Shown: positions 1 to 7,031 of the stretch, in pieces | How the letters are laid out: every line of letters starts with the position of its first letter | Position numbering within the stretch: position 1 is the first letter of the stretch | Source: Candidatus Gastranaerophilales bacterium | Lineage (GTDB): Bacteria; Cyanobacteriota; Vampirovibrionia; Gastranaerophilales; Gastranaerophilaceae | Direction of reading: 5' to 3' | Length of the DNA: 64,000 bases | NCBI GenBank assembly: GCA_947624685.1 | Contig: CANQLJ010000005.1 | Coordinates: 1 to 64,000 of the forward strand | Position numbers and translations under genes: made by a program | The notes under the pieces: generated by a model | The model's input: the letters and a program-made list of their open reading frames with translations, nothing else | What the model was told of the DNA's origin: nothing | The model's database searches: none

Positions 1-91
1 CTCGAACTTAGTGCACGTAAACACTGCATGCATCCACCCAAGCCGGGAATTTCTTTGGCTCCTGTGGTGCTCGGGCTCGCGCCCTGCGCTC

Positions 92-150
92 CTACGTCGC
101 CGTCGTAGTGTTCCAACGCCAATTCTCAACGAATTGTCGTTTGGGAACAC
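92..150. repeat. Long imperfect stem-loop
   Basis: GTGTTCC-AACG at 108 onward pairs with CGTTTGGGAACAC ending at 150, and the inner CAATT pairs with AATTG, giving a stem of about 18 bp around a short loop. A smaller CTACG/CGTAG hairpin (92-96/104-108) abuts it. It looks like part of an intergenic repeat, not a terminator, because no T-run follows. Confidence 0.6.
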
Positions 151-170
151 CGGCTCACGCCTTCTTTTCG

Positions 171-227
171 GTTCACTTTTCTTTCTTTGTATTTCGGCGC
201 TTGAGAGACAAAGAAAGAAAAGTGAAC
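171..227. repeat. Perfect 20-bp inverted repeat
   Basis: The left arm GTTCACTTTTCTTTCTTTGT (171-190) is the exact reverse complement of the right arm at 208-227, with a 17-base spacer. A perfect 20-bp match cannot be chance at this scale. It resembles widespread intergenic palindromes of the TTCACTTTTCTTTCTTTG kind. Confidence 0.8.
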
Positions 228-267
228 AAATTAAGATGTAAAGAATATTATATCCAAGGTGAAGAGA

Positions 268-287
268 TTGCGGGTCGGAGCCCGCAA
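268..287. repeat. Short GC-rich hairpin
   Basis: TTGCGGG (268-274) pairs with CCCGCAA (281-287) across a six-base loop, followed by TGACGGGG. It is the third of four successive inverted repeats in this gene-free left end. Confidence 0.5.
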
Positions 288-321
288 TGACGGGGTATAG
301 TGGCTTACATCCCTGTATCGT

Positions 322-392
322 GTCATGCTGAACTGGCGAGAATTTAGCGTGCATCGAATTTTCTGTTCGTATGAAGCATTTCAGCATCTGAC
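322..392. repeat. GTCATGCTGAA / TTCAGCATCTGAC inverted repeat
   Basis: GTCATGCTGAA (322-332) pairs with TTCAGCATCTGAC (380-392) with a two-base bulge and a long internal segment. Inverted copies of CATGCTGAA...TTCAGCAT are typical of dispersed intergenic repeats in bacterial genomes. Copy number elsewhere cannot be seen in this window. Confidence 0.5.
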
Positions 393-540
393 CAAGTTGC
401 GAATCACCATGTACTATTCTTGCGCTATCTTATATGCCATACTACAAGTTTTCCACCATTAGTTGGGGCTTCTGCCCCAAAATTTTACTCATACAAACTC
501 AAAATCACACGATCTACTACAAAACGAAAGGAGAAAATTA

Positions 541-746
541 TGTGTTTTGTGAAAAGTTCCACCCCCGCTGTTACCCCTGTTACGGATCCGGCGCCGGAGC
601 CCGTTGTAAGGCACCAAGCGGATGCAAGCGCAACTAAAAATTCCGACAGAAATCAAATTGAAGGCTACAATCAAAACCTCAAAACTTCGCCCTACGGCAT
701 TGAAGAAGAAGCAAAAACAAGCAAAAAGACGCTTTTAGGAGATTAG
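541..746 (+). CDS. Small phage protein preceding the portal
   Basis: A 68-residue protein beginning MCFVKSS, with a proline-rich stretch (TPAVTPVTDPAPEP) and a charged, probably disordered C-terminus. The ATG at 541 is chosen over the ORF-track start at 420 because AAAGGAG lies just upstream. It ends eight bases before the portal gene, so it is the first visible gene of the structural operon. Podovirus portals are often preceded by such a short MCxx protein, but I cannot assign a function. Confidence 0.6.
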
Positions 747-753
747 AAACAAA

Positions 754-2388
754 ATGGAATTTTATGAAATTGAATATTTTTTAAAAAGAAAAAAAGAATT
801 AGAGGACATTTTTAATTTAATCAAACCGGATCTTCAAGAGCTTGCGGATTATTTTTCGCCAAGAAGCGTTCAATTTATCGCAAGAAACACAAGAAAACCG
901 ATTGTCAAAAACAAAAAAATCATTGATTCGACTCCTCTGATTGCGCTTCGAAATTTCGCTTCGGGGATGATGTCGGGCGCAACGAGCCCAACAAACCGCT
1001 GGTTTAAGACATCATTTGCAAATGTTGATTTAGCAAATGACTATTATCTTAAAAACTGGTGCTCAAAACAGGAAGAACTCACGCGAAGAATCCTTTATTC
1101 ATCAAATTTCTACCAATGTTTATGTGAAACATATAAACAGCTTGGCGTTTTCGGTTTCAGTGCGATGAGCCTTGAAGCGGACTATGAAAATGTCGTCAAT
1201 TTTAAGGTCTTGCCTATCGGTTCATATTTCTATGCAAGAAATTCAAAAGGTATAATCGACACATTCTCTAGGACTTATATGGAAACGGCAAAAAATATCG
1301 TCGAAAAATTTGGCACCAACTGCCCAAAAGAAATACTTGACGTTGCAAATGAGTCGCCCATGAAACAATTTGAACTTGTTCATTTTGTGGAAGCAAATAA
1401 ATTTCATCGTTTAAATTCTTTAAGTTCAAGATATAAAAAATTCATTTCGGTTGTTATATTGCCGTCTAAAAATGAATTCCTCTCGATAAGCGGTTTTGAT
1501 AAATTCCCCTATGTTGTTTTTGAAACGTCAAATACCGCCGATTGCGACTATCCGACAGACAGCCCCGGGGTAAACGCTCTAGCTGATGTTAAACAGCTTA
1601 TGACAATGGTTAAAGAATACGCTAAAGCCGTCAAAAAAATTGTCTGCCCGACATATAAAGGCCCCGCGAGCTTAAAAAATAAAAAACTCGCCGATGTCCC
1701 CGGTGCCTACATTGAAGAAGACGAAAACGGCCGCGGCATAAGTCCCGTCTATGAAGTGAACCCAAGGGTATTAGAATTAAAACAAGAAAAAGATGAACTT
1801 AAACAAGCGATAAAAGAACATTTCTATAACGATTTATTTGCAATGATTCTATCTACCGCACAAAGGGGCAGAACGGCGACAGAGGTTAATGAGCTCAAAG
1901 AAGAAAAGATGGTGCTTTTATCTCCCTTGCTTGAACAAATCCATATTGCACTAAGACAAATATTAAATTGGATTTATCAACAAGAACTCAAAGTCGGGAT
2001 ACTTGAACCCCTGAAAGATAAATATAACGATTCATGTCTTGAAATAGAATTTGTTTCAAGCCTCGCCCAAGCTCAAAAAGTCTCCAATATCTCAAGCATC
2101 GAAAGATTCACAACATTTGTATCAAACATCGCAAATTCAATCGATCCTATATTAAAATCCAAATTAAACGGTGAAAAAATAATCGAAGACTATGCCCATT
2201 TTGCAAATATCAGCCCGGCTCAAATAGTTCCAAAAGATGAGTTAGATAAGATAAGAGACGAACTAAAAAATTCTCAAAACCAACAAAATCAACTCACTGC
2301 TCTTAAAGAAGGAAGCCAAATAATACAAAATATGGGCGGAGTTGATTCTTTTGGGGCGGATTTATTGAATCGTTTCGGTGTAATTTAA
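754..2388 (+). CDS. Phage portal protein (head-tail connector family)
   Basis: At 544 residues this matches the T7 gp8/podovirus head-to-tail connector family, whose dodecameric ring sits at one capsid vertex, is the DNA channel and nucleates head assembly. The best signature is the N-terminal FASGMMSGATSPTNRWFKT segment (about residues 68-86), which matches the family's FASGM-SG-TSP-WF block. Charged helices (about 340-400, 490-530) fit the stem and wing. The Gln/Asn-rich C-terminus (QNQQNQLTALKEG) is typical of such connectors. The gene follows the small ORF by seven bases with AGGAG upstream. Confidence 0.88.
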   Translation: MEFYEIEYFLKRKKELEDIFNLIKPDLQELADYFSPRSVQFIARNTRKPIVKNKKIIDSTPLIALRNFASGMMSGATSPTNRWFKTSFANVDLANDYYLKNWCSKQEELTRRILYSSNFYQCLCETYKQLGVFGFSAMSLEADYENVVNFKVLPIGSYFYARNSKGIIDTFSRTYMETAKNIVEKFGTNCPKEILDVANESPMKQFELVHFVEANKFHRLNSLSSRYKKFISVVILPSKNEFLSISGFDKFPYVVFETSNTADCDYPTDSPGVNALADVKQLMTMVKEYAKAVKKIVCPTYKGPASLKNKKLADVPGAYIEEDENGRGISPVYEVNPRVLELKQEKDELKQAIKEHFYNDLFAMILSTAQRGRTATEVNELKEEKMVLLSPLLEQIHIALRQILNWIYQQELKVGILEPLKDKYNDSCLEIEFVSSLAQAQKVSNISSIERFTTFVSNIANSIDPILKSKLNGEKIIEDYAHFANISPAQIVPKDELDKIRDELKNSQNQQNQLTALKEGSQIIQNMGGVDSFGADLLNRFGVI

Positions 2389-2406
2389 AAAAGATTGGAT
2401 AATTTA

Positions 2407-3315
2407 ATGGAAAATATTATAAAAAGTGTCAGTTATATTGAATTTTTAAACAAAGTGACATCAATTTCAAACGAACTTCTCTATAATTCCAAAGACGGCT
2501 TTATGATGCAAAAATCAAAAGACGGGGTTTTAGGCTATAGCGATAAATTAAAAAAATTCGAATATGAATTATCAAAAATCGCGCAAGATACGGATTTTTC
2601 AAATGCCGATGATGTTATTAAAAAAAGAAAAGAAATATTTTCCCTCGCTTTGATAAACCACGCCAAAGAACAGTTGAGCGTTTGGATTGATGAAGTTTTT
2701 CAAGATTTTATCGAAAACTCGATGTTTGAAGTTTCGATAAACAAGAAAAATGCCGATTTTGAAAAAAACAATATTTTAAGCGTTCTTACTTGGTTTTGCA
2801 AGGTTAAAAATTATGATGAAGAAAGCTATGAAAAAATGTTAAACGAATTAAACATCAGATTTAAAAGAGTATTAAATTCTTCCGACAATGACTATCTGCC
2901 AAAGACTGCCGCAAATAAAACAAACGAAAACGAGTTTTTGAAATTGTGGGATATGATTTTGGAAAATCAAGACGAATTTTTAAACTATGATTTAGATTCA
3001 AAAATAAATCTGCTTTCGGATGAAGATATTAAATATTTTCAAAATGTCAAAAACAAAATCCAAACTTACAAAAAAAATTCAATAAAAGATGAGATAATTC
3101 TCATTAATTCTTCGATGAAAATTGCAAAAATTACCGAAAATTCCAAAAAATATGACTTCATCAAACAAATTTTAAACGATTTTTGTTTGTTTTATGAACA
3201 AAACAAACTCTTGGAAGAAAAAGACAAAATTGAAATAATCAAAAGAAGACTGCATCTTTTCTTAAACAAAGAAACAAAAACATCAAGCTATTTTGAAAAA
3301 CTATTTTCTCTTTGA
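2407..3315 (+). CDS. Uncharacterised phage protein after the portal
   Basis: A very charged, Lys/Asn/Glu-rich, largely helical protein of about 302 residues with no recognised motif or membrane segment. The ORF track starts at a TTG (2395); the ATG at 2407 (MENIIKSV) is at least as plausible, and neither has a strong ribosome site. It lies between portal and scaffold, where related phages encode accessory head proteins. Its last codons overlap the 3' end of the opposite-strand moron gene by 15 bases, so the two transcription units converge here. Confidence 0.6.
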   Translation: MENIIKSVSYIEFLNKVTSISNELLYNSKDGFMMQKSKDGVLGYSDKLKKFEYELSKIAQDTDFSNADDVIKKRKEIFSLALINHAKEQLSVWIDEVFQDFIENSMFEVSINKKNADFEKNNILSVLTWFCKVKNYDEESYEKMLNELNIRFKRVLNSSDNDYLPKTAANKTNENEFLKLWDMILENQDEFLNYDLDSKINLLSDEDIKYFQNVKNKIQTYKKNSIKDEIILINSSMKIAKITENSKKYDFIKQILNDFCLFYEQNKLLEEKDKIEIIKRRLHLFLNKETKTSSYFEKLFSL

Positions 3316-3732
3316 TTGTTCAATTGTGCAAACTTTTGGATTGATTAGATATTTTTGGAAAATTTCACCGTTTGAAGTTAATTTTGCTTCAAAGATTTTA
3401 TTTTTGGCGATTTGTTTTGGAAATTCTTTATAGAATCTTTCCATTGACCCTGTCATGAAATCTAATTGGTCTTGGCTGAAATTACATACAAGCGTTTCGT
3501 AATCCTTGCCTTGATAGATTTTTTCTTTATATTGACAGGTGTTTCCTTTTGCTTTTTTTAAAGTGATTGTTATATTAAATGTTTCATTTTTATATTCGGC
3601 AGAGCCGCTTTGGCTATATTCTTCGCAAGTTTTGAGTGCTTTTGAAAAGTCTGTTTGACAAAAAGCAAAATCAGATGTTGTTAAAAATGCGATTAACAGA
3701 AGCAATAGTGATGATTTATAAAGTTTTTTCAT
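3301..3732 (-). CDS. Small secreted moron protein inside the phage head operon
   Basis: 143 residues. A signal peptide (MKKLYKSSLLLLLIAFLTTSDFAFC, cleavage probably around FAFC-Q) precedes a soluble domain with several cysteines, which suggests a periplasmic or outer-surface location. The start at 3732 rather than 3750 is set by GGAGGGG eight bases upstream. It is the only opposite-strand ORF in the structural region, has its own TATAAT and is divergent from the scaffold gene. That is the arrangement of a phage moron, a gene expressed from the prophage for the host's benefit. No family recognised; a superinfection-exclusion or envelope role is only a guess. Confidence 0.65.
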   Translation of the reverse strand: MKKLYKSSLLLLLIAFLTTSDFAFCQTDFSKALKTCEEYSQSGSAEYKNETFNITITLKKAKGNTCQYKEKIYQGKDYETLVCNFSQDQLDFMTGSMERFYKEFPKQIAKNKIFEAKLTSNGEIFQKYLINPKVCTIEQSKRK

Positions 3733-3759
3733 AAAACTTATCCCCTCCATTTACTTTAG

Positions 3760-3765
3760 ATTATA
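3760..3765 (-). promoter_or_regulatory. -10 element of the moron gene
   Basis: On the minus strand this is a perfect TATAAT, about 28 bases before the ATG at 3732, with the ribosome site in between. A TTGCAT lies 19 bases further upstream as a weak -35 candidate, overlapping the start of the divergent scaffold gene. Confidence 0.5.
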
Positions 3766-3784
3766 ACACACAGAAAGGACAAAA

Positions 3785-4342
3785 ATGCAACAAACAGTTA
3801 ATAATAAATTTTGTCTCAAGGACAAAAAAGACCTTAATCTCTTTGGAAAACCGGAAAAATACGATTATTCAAAATTTACAAATTTACAAGATTTTGACTG
3901 GGACAATGAGCTTGCGGATAAATTTTCCCCGATTGCTCAAAAATTAAACCTCTCCCAAGACTCAATCGATATGCTTTTGGAGCTTGCGCTTGAAATGTCA
4001 AACAAGCAAAAAGCCTTCTATGACAAAGAAGAAAATATGAGATATATCGATAATATCGAAAAATATAACAAATTATTTTATCAGGATAAAGAGTTGCCAA
4101 ACGTTAATTCTATTCGAATCAGAGAATATATGGAAGTGGCAAATGAAGCATATAGTGAATTTACATCACCAAAACTAAAAGAAATATTAGAAAAAACGGG
4201 CCTTAACTATCATCCCGAATTAATAAAAATGTTTCACAAAATCGGTGAATTATCAAAAGAGGATAATCTATCCCACTATGGAAAGCCAAAAACAGAAGAA
4301 TTAACGCCTGCGCAAATTCTATACGGTACATCTAATAAGTAA
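3785..4342 (+). CDS. Probable capsid scaffold/assembly protein
   Basis: A 185-residue acidic, helical protein directly before the major capsid gene, the usual place for a scaffold. The segment ANEAYSEFTSPKLKEILEKTG followed by LNYHPELIKMFHKIG (about residues 115-160) matches the pattern common in phage scaffold proteins (ANE-Y--F-SP-L--L--TGL--HPE-I--F--IG). The N-terminal DWDNELADKFSPIAQKLNLSQ is also typical. Scaffolds line the inside of the procapsid and leave or are degraded before DNA packaging. AGAAAGGA lies upstream. Confidence 0.7.
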   Translation: MQQTVNNKFCLKDKKDLNLFGKPEKYDYSKFTNLQDFDWDNELADKFSPIAQKLNLSQDSIDMLLELALEMSNKQKAFYDKEENMRYIDNIEKYNKLFYQDKELPNVNSIRIREYMEVANEAYSEFTSPKLKEILEKTGLNYHPELIKMFHKIGELSKEDNLSHYGKPKTEELTPAQILYGTSNK

Positions 4343-4356
4343 AAAAGGAGGAAAAA

Positions 4357-5352
4357 ATGGCAGTAATAGGTAATACTTATTTAACATTAAAAGACAAATT
4401 GGCAATGAGCGAAAACGGCAAAGCGGCAAGCGCTATTGTTGATTTATTGGCTCAATCAAATTCATTAATTGAAGACGCGGTAGTAAGAGAATGTAACGAA
4501 GGTTCAACCCATAAAACAACCGTTCGAAACGGTTTACCTGAAGTTGAATTTAGAAAATTCTATCAAGGCGTAGCTTCATCTAAAGGTGAATACACTCAAA
4601 TCACAGATACTACAGGCATGTTGGAAGTTTATTCACAAGTCGATAAATCATTGGCTGATTTAGAAGGCGACACACAACAATTCAGGATGAATGAAGCTCA
4701 AGCATTTTTAGAATCAATGAACAACACCGTCCAACAAAATATTTTCTACGGTTCAAAAGCAACAAACCCTGCAGGGTTCGACGGGCTTGCCGTTAGATAT
4801 AATAAAATCTCATCCGACGTTAATTCAATAGGCTATAGAGTCCTTGATGCGGGCGGAAAATCGAACACAAATACATCAATCTGGTTTATTACCTGGGGCG
4901 ACTTACACACCCATTTATTATATCCGAAGGGTTCCGCTGCCGGATTGTTGCATACCGACAAAGGCGCTCAAACGGCAACAGATAGTAACGGAAATATGTA
5001 TGAAGTTTACAGAGACCACTTCAAATGGGATATAGGAATGACCGTTCGCGACTTCCGCTCGACTTGCAGAATTGCAAATATTGATGTAACGACGCTTGAT
5101 AGCGAAGATGCGCCTGATTTAATTAAACTTATGGTTCAAGCATACCATAGAATCAATCGTTTCTCTAAAACAGGCAACACCGTAATTTATTGTAACGATA
5201 CGATTATGACACATTTACATTTCCAAGCAATGAACAAAACAAACGTAAGATTATCAGTCGATGACATTGCGGGAAAACCGATTGTAACGTTTTTGGGAAT
5301 CCCGGTTAAATGTGCCGATCAAATCACAAACGACGAAAAACAAGTCAAGTAG
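4357..5352 (+). CDS. Major capsid protein (epsilon15 gp7 / BPP-1 Bbp17 type)
   Basis: 331 residues, within the usual range for gp7-type HK97-fold capsid subunits. Family-like features include the N-terminal TLKDKLA helix, the VRECNEGSTHKTTVRNGLP block (about 43-61), the QNIFYGSKATNPAGFDGLAVRY segment (about 126-147) and the C-terminal GIPVKCADQI strand. AAGGAGG upstream is the strongest ribosome site in the head operon, fitting the highest-copy virion protein. The cement gene follows and an intrinsic terminator lies after that, so the head genes can be expressed at a high level. Confidence 0.87.
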   Translation: MAVIGNTYLTLKDKLAMSENGKAASAIVDLLAQSNSLIEDAVVRECNEGSTHKTTVRNGLPEVEFRKFYQGVASSKGEYTQITDTTGMLEVYSQVDKSLADLEGDTQQFRMNEAQAFLESMNNTVQQNIFYGSKATNPAGFDGLAVRYNKISSDVNSIGYRVLDAGGKSNTNTSIWFITWGDLHTHLLYPKGSAAGLLHTDKGAQTATDSNGNMYEVYRDHFKWDIGMTVRDFRSTCRIANIDVTTLDSEDAPDLIKLMVQAYHRINRFSKTGNTVIYCNDTIMTHLHFQAMNKTNVRLSVDDIAGKPIVTFLGIPVKCADQITNDEKQVK

Positions 5353-5374
5353 TCTTATTTAGAAAGGAAAAATA

Positions 5375-5767
5375 ATGTTATTAGATTTACAAAATTTATT
5401 TTCAGATAATCAAAAAATTACAACAGGTACAATTTATTCCGACAATATCATAAGCTTTGGCAAAAATGATGTTTCATTTGCGCCTTTAATTATCCAGGTT
5501 GTTGAAGATTTTTCCGATTTAACGAGCCTTAAAGTCACTATCCAAACAAGCGACACAGCGGAATTTTCTTCAAGCACCGATTTAATTGAAGCAACAATGC
5601 TTTTAGATAATCTTAAAGCGGGAGCAAAATTCCCGATTAGCCACTTACCAAAAGGCAATAAAGGCTATATGAGAATTGCTTATGAGGTATCGGGAACAAC
5701 AGAAACCACAGGCGCAATCACAGCCGGCGTTACAACATGTAACGGTCTTGAAATCCATGAGATATAA
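5375..5767 (+). CDS. Capsid cement/decoration protein (Bbp16-like)
   Basis: A 130-residue beta-rich protein beginning MLLDLQNLFSDNQKITTGTIYSD, very like the N-terminus of Bbp16-family cement proteins, which bind the outside of the capsid and stabilise it after expansion. Position directly after the major capsid gene supports this, as does the regular spacing of strands (SLKVTIQTSDTAEF, GYMRIAYEVSG). It starts 22 bases after the capsid stop with GAAAGGA upstream. Confidence 0.75.
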   Translation: MLLDLQNLFSDNQKITTGTIYSDNIISFGKNDVSFAPLIIQVVEDFSDLTSLKVTIQTSDTAEFSSSTDLIEATMLLDNLKAGAKFPISHLPKGNKGYMRIAYEVSGTTETTGAITAGVTTCNGLEIHEI

Positions 5768-5786
5768 AAACTTCTTTTAACCCTTT

Positions 5787-5818
5787 ACGTGGGCTAAATT
5801 TAGCCCACGTTTTTTTAA
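5787..5818 (+). terminator. Intrinsic terminator after the head genes
   Basis: A perfect 12-bp palindrome, ACGTGGGCTAAA/TTTAGCCCACGT, followed by seven T. It lies between the cement protein and the first tail/core gene and should reduce read-through, making head proteins more abundant than tail proteins. Confidence 0.92.
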
Positions 5819-5842
5819 ATATGATAAAAACTAGGAGGAAAA

Positions 5843-6412
5843 ATGTGTACACCTGATGTTACTGCAATCGTAACTCTTGCAAGCAAGGCTACAAGCATGT
5901 TTAGTGACGTAATGAAAGAAAAAGAAACCGAAAAGAACTATGACTACAGAATCCAAATGGCTGTTAATAATGCAAACTTAGCAAAAAATGAAGCCTTAAA
6001 ACAGCAGCAGATGGGAATAGATTCTTCAAGAAAAGAATATCTCGATAAATCAAGGCAAATTGCAGCCTTAAAGGCAAAAAACGCCGCAAGCAATTTAGAT
6101 ATTTATTCTTCAACCGATATGTTCAACTACAACGATATTAATGATATGGCGCTAAACAGCTCCCAAGACGTAAAAGACCAATATCAGCAAAAAGCAAATT
6201 CATATTTTGATAAAGCAAATGACTATCTTTATCAAGCGCAGGACTATAAAAACGAATATAAAGAAATAAAACGAAAACAAAAATGGGCCCGCTTAGATTC
6301 CGGCTTCACGGTTGCAAACAAATGGTTTGAATCGTCGGATGACAATTCTTCTTCAAGCTCCAAAAATAAACCGGGGCCCTTTGATGTCACAATACTGGAA
6401 AGTTTACTTTAA
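5843..6412 (+). CDS. Probable internal virion (core) protein
   Basis: 189 residues starting MCTPDVTAIVTLASKATSMF, then a long helical, Ala/Asn/Gln/Lys-rich stretch with coiled-coil character (NNANLAKNEALKQQQMG) and a Ser-rich tail. Short N-terminal apolar segment plus Gln/Asn-rich helices is the look of T7 gp14-like core proteins, which are ejected to form a channel across the envelope. Place between head and tail genes fits. Strong AGGAGG upstream. The assignment rests on composition and context, not on a diagnostic motif. Confidence 0.5.
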   Translation: MCTPDVTAIVTLASKATSMFSDVMKEKETEKNYDYRIQMAVNNANLAKNEALKQQQMGIDSSRKEYLDKSRQIAALKAKNAASNLDIYSSTDMFNYNDINDMALNSSQDVKDQYQQKANSYFDKANDYLYQAQDYKNEYKEIKRKQKWARLDSGFTVANKWFESSDDNSSSSSKNKPGPFDVTILESLL

Positions 6413-6434
6413 TAGCGGAGGTTAAAAAAGATAA

Positions 6435-7028
6435 ATGCTTATATCTAAAGCACAAATTTTTAATATAACATTAAACATTTTAGGCGTTTCAATGCCTCTT
6501 GAAAATGCAGACAGCAACGACAACAGAGCAATACTGTTAAACAACTATTATAATTTGGCAAGAGATTTTGTCTTAAAAGATTTTGACTGGAACTTTGCAA
6601 GTGTTTTTAGGGAGTTATCCCTTGTTGAGAAACAAAACTATGCTTCAGGCTATAAATATTGCTATAGCTATCCTAACGATTGCATTTGCGCTCGGGATTT
6701 ATTTGAAAGTGATAATTTTGTTATGCAAAAATTCATCGTATCATCTTCTCTTGACGGGCAAACGCTCATTTTAACCGATACAAAAGATGCGATATTAAGA
6801 TATACAAAAAGAATAGACAAAGAGATTTATTTTTCAAGCGAATTTTCAATGGCTTTGGCATATTATCTTGCGTCTTTGACGTCAAATGTCATAGTGGGAA
6901 GCATTCAAAAGGGCGAATTGGCTTTTGAAAAATATCAAAAAATCATAAAACACGCAAAAGTCTTAAATGCTTCGGAAGGTGCGGGCTATATTTATGATGA
7001 GAGCACATATTTGGATTCAAGGAGCTAG
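6435..7028 (+). CDS. Tail adaptor / tail tubular protein A-like
   Basis: 197 residues. The N-terminal ISKAQIFNITLNILGV, followed by NNYYNLARDFVLKDFDWNFA (about 35-54), matches the gp11-type head-tail adaptor family, in which ring subunits join the portal to the tail nozzle (pattern: N-AL--LG ... Y---R---L---PW-FA). The adjacent, almost abutting gene (3-base gap) is the nozzle protein, as expected for the pair. GCGGAGG lies upstream. Confidence 0.72.
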   Translation: MLISKAQIFNITLNILGVSMPLENADSNDNRAILLNNYYNLARDFVLKDFDWNFASVFRELSLVEKQNYASGYKYCYSYPNDCICARDLFESDNFVMQKFIVSSSLDGQTLILTDTKDAILRYTKRIDKEIYFSSEFSMALAYYLASLTSNVIVGSIQKGELAFEKYQKIIKHAKVLNASEGAGYIYDESTYLDSRS

Positions 7029-7031
7029 TTT

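Larger units (their letters stand above)
1..540. other. Non-coding, repeat-rich left end
   Basis: No ORF here looks like a protein; the ORF-track entries are low-quality shadows. The sequence is clearly GC-richer than the phage genes that follow and is built from four consecutive inverted repeats (108-150, 171-227, 268-287, 322-392). Such a series resembles bacterial intergenic repeat elements or decayed small transposable elements. It separates the portal operon from whatever lies upstream (terminase genes would be expected there in a phage of this type). Confidence 0.6.

Noticed and set aside
11-241. Short ORFs of the left end (76, 60, 67, 61 residues)
   Set aside because: They run through inverted repeats, have no ribosome sites and show no protein-like pattern.
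5787-5818. CRISPR-like or regulatory palindrome after the cement gene
   Set aside because: A single perfect palindrome followed by a T-run is a plain intrinsic terminator. No CRISPR array was seen anywhere in the window.
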